A DNA stretch of 64,000 bases. Origin: Collinsella aerofaciens ATCC 25986. GTDB taxonomy: Bacteria > Actinomycetota > Coriobacteriia > Coriobacteriales > Coriobacteriaceae. Position numbers and translations under genes: made by a program. The stretch is taken from contig NZ_CP048433.1 in assembly GCF_010509075.1 (NCBI RefSeq), positions 1,860,001-1,924,000 on the forward strand, read 5' to 3'. Each line of letters starts with the position of its first letter. Position 1 is the stretch's first letter. Below the pieces are notes generated by a model. That model was given only the letters and a program-made list of their open reading frames with translations, was not told the DNA's origin and did not search any database. This document shows, piece by piece, positions 62,379-64,000 of this stretch.

Positions 62379-63221
62379 ATGTCCGCCCGTAAAGCTCGCA
62401 CGGAGGCGGCCGCCGTTGGTGCCGCCCCCGTTGACTCTGAGGAGAAGGACGTGAAGATTCCCGTAGAGGCCGCAGACGTTACCGAGGCCAACGAGGCCCC
62501 GGCCGCCGAGGCTGCCGAGAACCAAGTAGAGGATTCCAACAAGGAGGCGACGATGACCGAGGACGAGATGGTGGAAGCCGCTATCCGCGCCGGTGAGGAA
62601 GCCGCCGACAACGACTTTAAGCTCAAGTTCGAGCAGGCTCAGAAAGAGCTTGCCGACGTGCGCAATGAGCTCGATGCTGCGGCAGAGGCTCAGAAGGCCG
62701 CCGAGGACAAGGCAAAGGACGCCACCGAGCGCACCGCCCGTCTGCAGGCCGATTGGGAGAACTTCCGTCGCCGCACCGCCAACGAGCGCATCGCCGAGCG
62801 CGAGCGCGCGACCGAGAAGCTCGTCACTGCGCTGCTGCCGGTGGTTGACGATATCGAGCGTGCAATCGACCATGCCCGTAGCCAGGAGCTTTCCGACGAT
62901 TTTAAGCAGTTCGTCGATGGCGTTGACGCGGTGCATGCCAAGCTGCTTGATGTGTTTGCGCACGAGGGCGTTGAGCCCATCGACCCCAAGGGCGAGGCGT
63001 TCGATCCGCTCGAGCACCAGGCCGTGGGGCGTGTCGAGGACGCATCGCAGTACGACGAGACCGTCAACGACGTGTACCAGAAGGGCTACCGCATGGCGGA
63101 CCGCATCCTGCGCTCCGCGATGGTGACGGTGACCTACGGTGGCGATAAGCGCCCCGCACCGGAGCCCGAAGCGGCGCCCGAGGATGCCGCGGCCGATACG
63201 GCCGAGAGCGCCGAGGAGTAA
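62379..63221 (+). CDS. grpE: Nucleotide exchange factor GrpE
   Basis: A 280-residue partner of DnaK that releases ADP. An unusually long acidic, Ala-rich N-terminal extension (about 85 residues) precedes the coiled-coil (FEQAQKELADVRNELDAAAEA). ADWENFRRRTANE begins the GrpE core, ending in VNDVYQKGYRMADRILRSAMVTV. An acidic C-terminal tail follows. A second in-frame start at MTEDEMVEA, after AAGGAGG, could give a shorter form. Confidence 0.95.
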   Translation: MSARKARTEAAAVGAAPVDSEEKDVKIPVEAADVTEANEAPAAEAAENQVEDSNKEATMTEDEMVEAAIRAGEEAADNDFKLKFEQAQKELADVRNELDAAAEAQKAAEDKAKDATERTARLQADWENFRRRTANERIAERERATEKLVTALLPVVDDIERAIDHARSQELSDDFKQFVDGVDAVHAKLLDVFAHEGVEPIDPKGEAFDPLEHQAVGRVEDASQYDETVNDVYQKGYRMADRILRSAMVTVTYGGDKRPAPEPEAAPEDAAADTAESAEE

Positions 63222-63226
63222 TTGAG

Positions 63227-63257
63227 AAGGGCCCCGGGGCAACACCCGGGGCCCTTT
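63227..63257 (+). terminator. dnaK-grpE terminator
   Basis: A GC-rich stem AAGGGCCCCGG with CCGGGGCCCTT and a short T run directly after the grpE stop. It separates the J-domain gene from dnaK-grpE. Confidence 0.8.
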
Positions 63258-63329
63258 CTGGCCTAGTGCCATATGAAAGCATGAGCCGCCGTCCGCAGGG
63301 GCGGCGGATATAACAGGAGAGGAGCTACG

Positions 63330-64000
63330 ATGGCTGCAGGCAAAACCTTCTATGACATCCTGGGCGTATCCAAGAGCGCCTCCGACAAAGAGATCAAGAG
63401 CGCGTTTCGCAAGCTCGCGCAAAAATATCACCCCGATGCCGGCGGCGACGAGGCCAAGTTCAAGGAGATCAGCGAGGCCTACGAGACGCTTTCGGACGAG
63501 AAGAAGCGCAAAGAGTACGACCAGATGCTCATGTTTGGCGGCATGCCGGGCGCGGGCGGCGCGTATGGCGGCGGCTACGGTGCCGGCGCAGGCGCCAGCG
63601 GCTGGGGCGATATCTTCGACAGCATCTTTAGCGGCAACGGCGCCTGGGGCAGCGATTGGGGCTCGGGCTTTGCCGGGGCTGCGGGCGCTGCCGGTGCCGG
63701 CGCGGGCCGCAGCCGTGCTCGCAAGGGCGGCGACCTGTCGTTGACCGTCGATGTTTCGGCCGAGGACGCGTTTCGCGGCGTGACGCACAAGGTCACCTAC
63801 CGCATTCCCTCGACGGGCGAGCAACAGACAATTACGGTCTCAGTGCCTGCGGGCGCGGTCGACGGTGGCAAGCTGCGCTACAAGCGTCGCGGCGAGTACG
63901 GCGTTGCCGGCGGCGAGCGCGGCGACCTGGTCGTGACCACGCACGTGGAGGAGCATCCGCTGTTTAAGCGTAAAGGTGCCGACGTGACTATGGAGGTACC
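63330..64000 (+). CDS. J-domain co-chaperone without zinc finger (DnaJ/CbpA type), 3' end missing
   Basis: 223 codons are visible before the window ends. The J domain (residues 1-70) has [25 protein letters not shown] and the HPD motif in [13 protein letters not shown] long Gly/Ala/Trp-rich G/F region follows (about 75-130). The C-terminal domain starts [18 protein letters not shown] and continues without any CxxCxGxG zinc-finger repeats, so this is a class II protein like CbpA. The start follows GGAGAGGAGC. It stimulates DnaK ATPase and delivers substrates. Confidence 0.9.
   Translation, partial: MAAGKTFYDILGVSKSASDKEIKSAFRKLAQKYHPDAGGDEAKFKEISEAYETLSDEKKRKEYDQMLMFGGMPGAGGAYGGGYGAGAGASGWGDIFDSIFSGNGAWGSDWGSGFAGAAGAAGAGAGRSRARKGGDLSLTVDVSAEDAFRGVTHKVTYRIPSTGEQQTITVSVPAGAVDGGKLRYKRRGEYGVAGGERGDLVVTTHVEEHPLFKRKGADVTMEV

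Overview
The window reads as chromosome of a high-GC Gram-positive gut anaerobe of the class Coriobacteriia, most likely Collinsella or a close relative. This rests on gene content (hydrogenase maturation genes with NikR, an Agr-like two-component pair, a membrane-anchored LuxR regulator, an NRAMP-related Mg transporter beside an MgtE-type protein, abundant IS110/IS21/IS256 elements) and on many short palindromic intergenic repeats. Genus assignment is inference from protein character, not a search. No rRNA operon and no complete tRNA gene is present.

Layout. 1-2977: a 5'-truncated MgtE-N/CBS membrane protein coupled to an NRAMP-related transporter. 3.0-11.5 kb: an insertion-sequence accretion. 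An IS256 element lies beside an IS1111-like element that was hit three more times, by IS3, IS21 and IS110 elements. Removing the IS3 and IS21 insertions and their target duplications restores an uninterrupted 370-codon transposase. 11.5-21.3 kb: a sugar and envelope region with an O-acyltransferase/SGNH protein, ribokinase plus nucleoside hydrolase, a beta-glucoside operon (BglG/LicT-type antiterminator with RAT leader, PTS EIIBC, GH1 phospho-beta-glucosidase) and a LacI regulator. 21.3-33.3 kb: luxS, a DUF4867 protein, a three-gene sensory module, a lipoprotein, an operon of zinc-ribbon/SPFH proteins and a LuxR-type membrane regulator. 33.4-37.4 kb: MgtA-type P-type ATPase and pyrE. 37.4-45.3 kb: a second accessory zone with tandem palindromes, an IS110 element with a frameshifted transposase, a SIS-domain remnant, a PTS EIIA gene, two lipoproteins, a tRNA 3'-end remnant and a second IS21. 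45.3-64 kb: HAD phosphatase, hypFCDE with nikR, thioredoxin, Agr-like kinase and regulator, nadABC plus a NiaR-type repressor, ferredoxin, dnaK-grpE and a J-domain protein that runs off the end.

How parts work together. The first two genes probably regulate and carry out Mg2+ uptake, and the separate MgtA ATPase supports the same theme. nadA-nadB-nadC-niaR is a self-contained NAD operon with a large palindrome at its promoter. hypF/C/D/E with nikR point to a NiFe hydrogenase encoded elsewhere.

The most interesting signal is in the two IS110 elements at 9.6-11.2 kb and 37.8-39.2 kb. Each has about 250 bases of non-coding DNA upstream of its transposase. These regions share conserved blocks that match the element ends, plus variable blocks that match each element's own insertion site. 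That is the architecture expected of a bridge RNA. Insertions also fall repeatedly in short palindromic intergenic repeats, one family of which forms three-unit arrays with an exact 62-base period.
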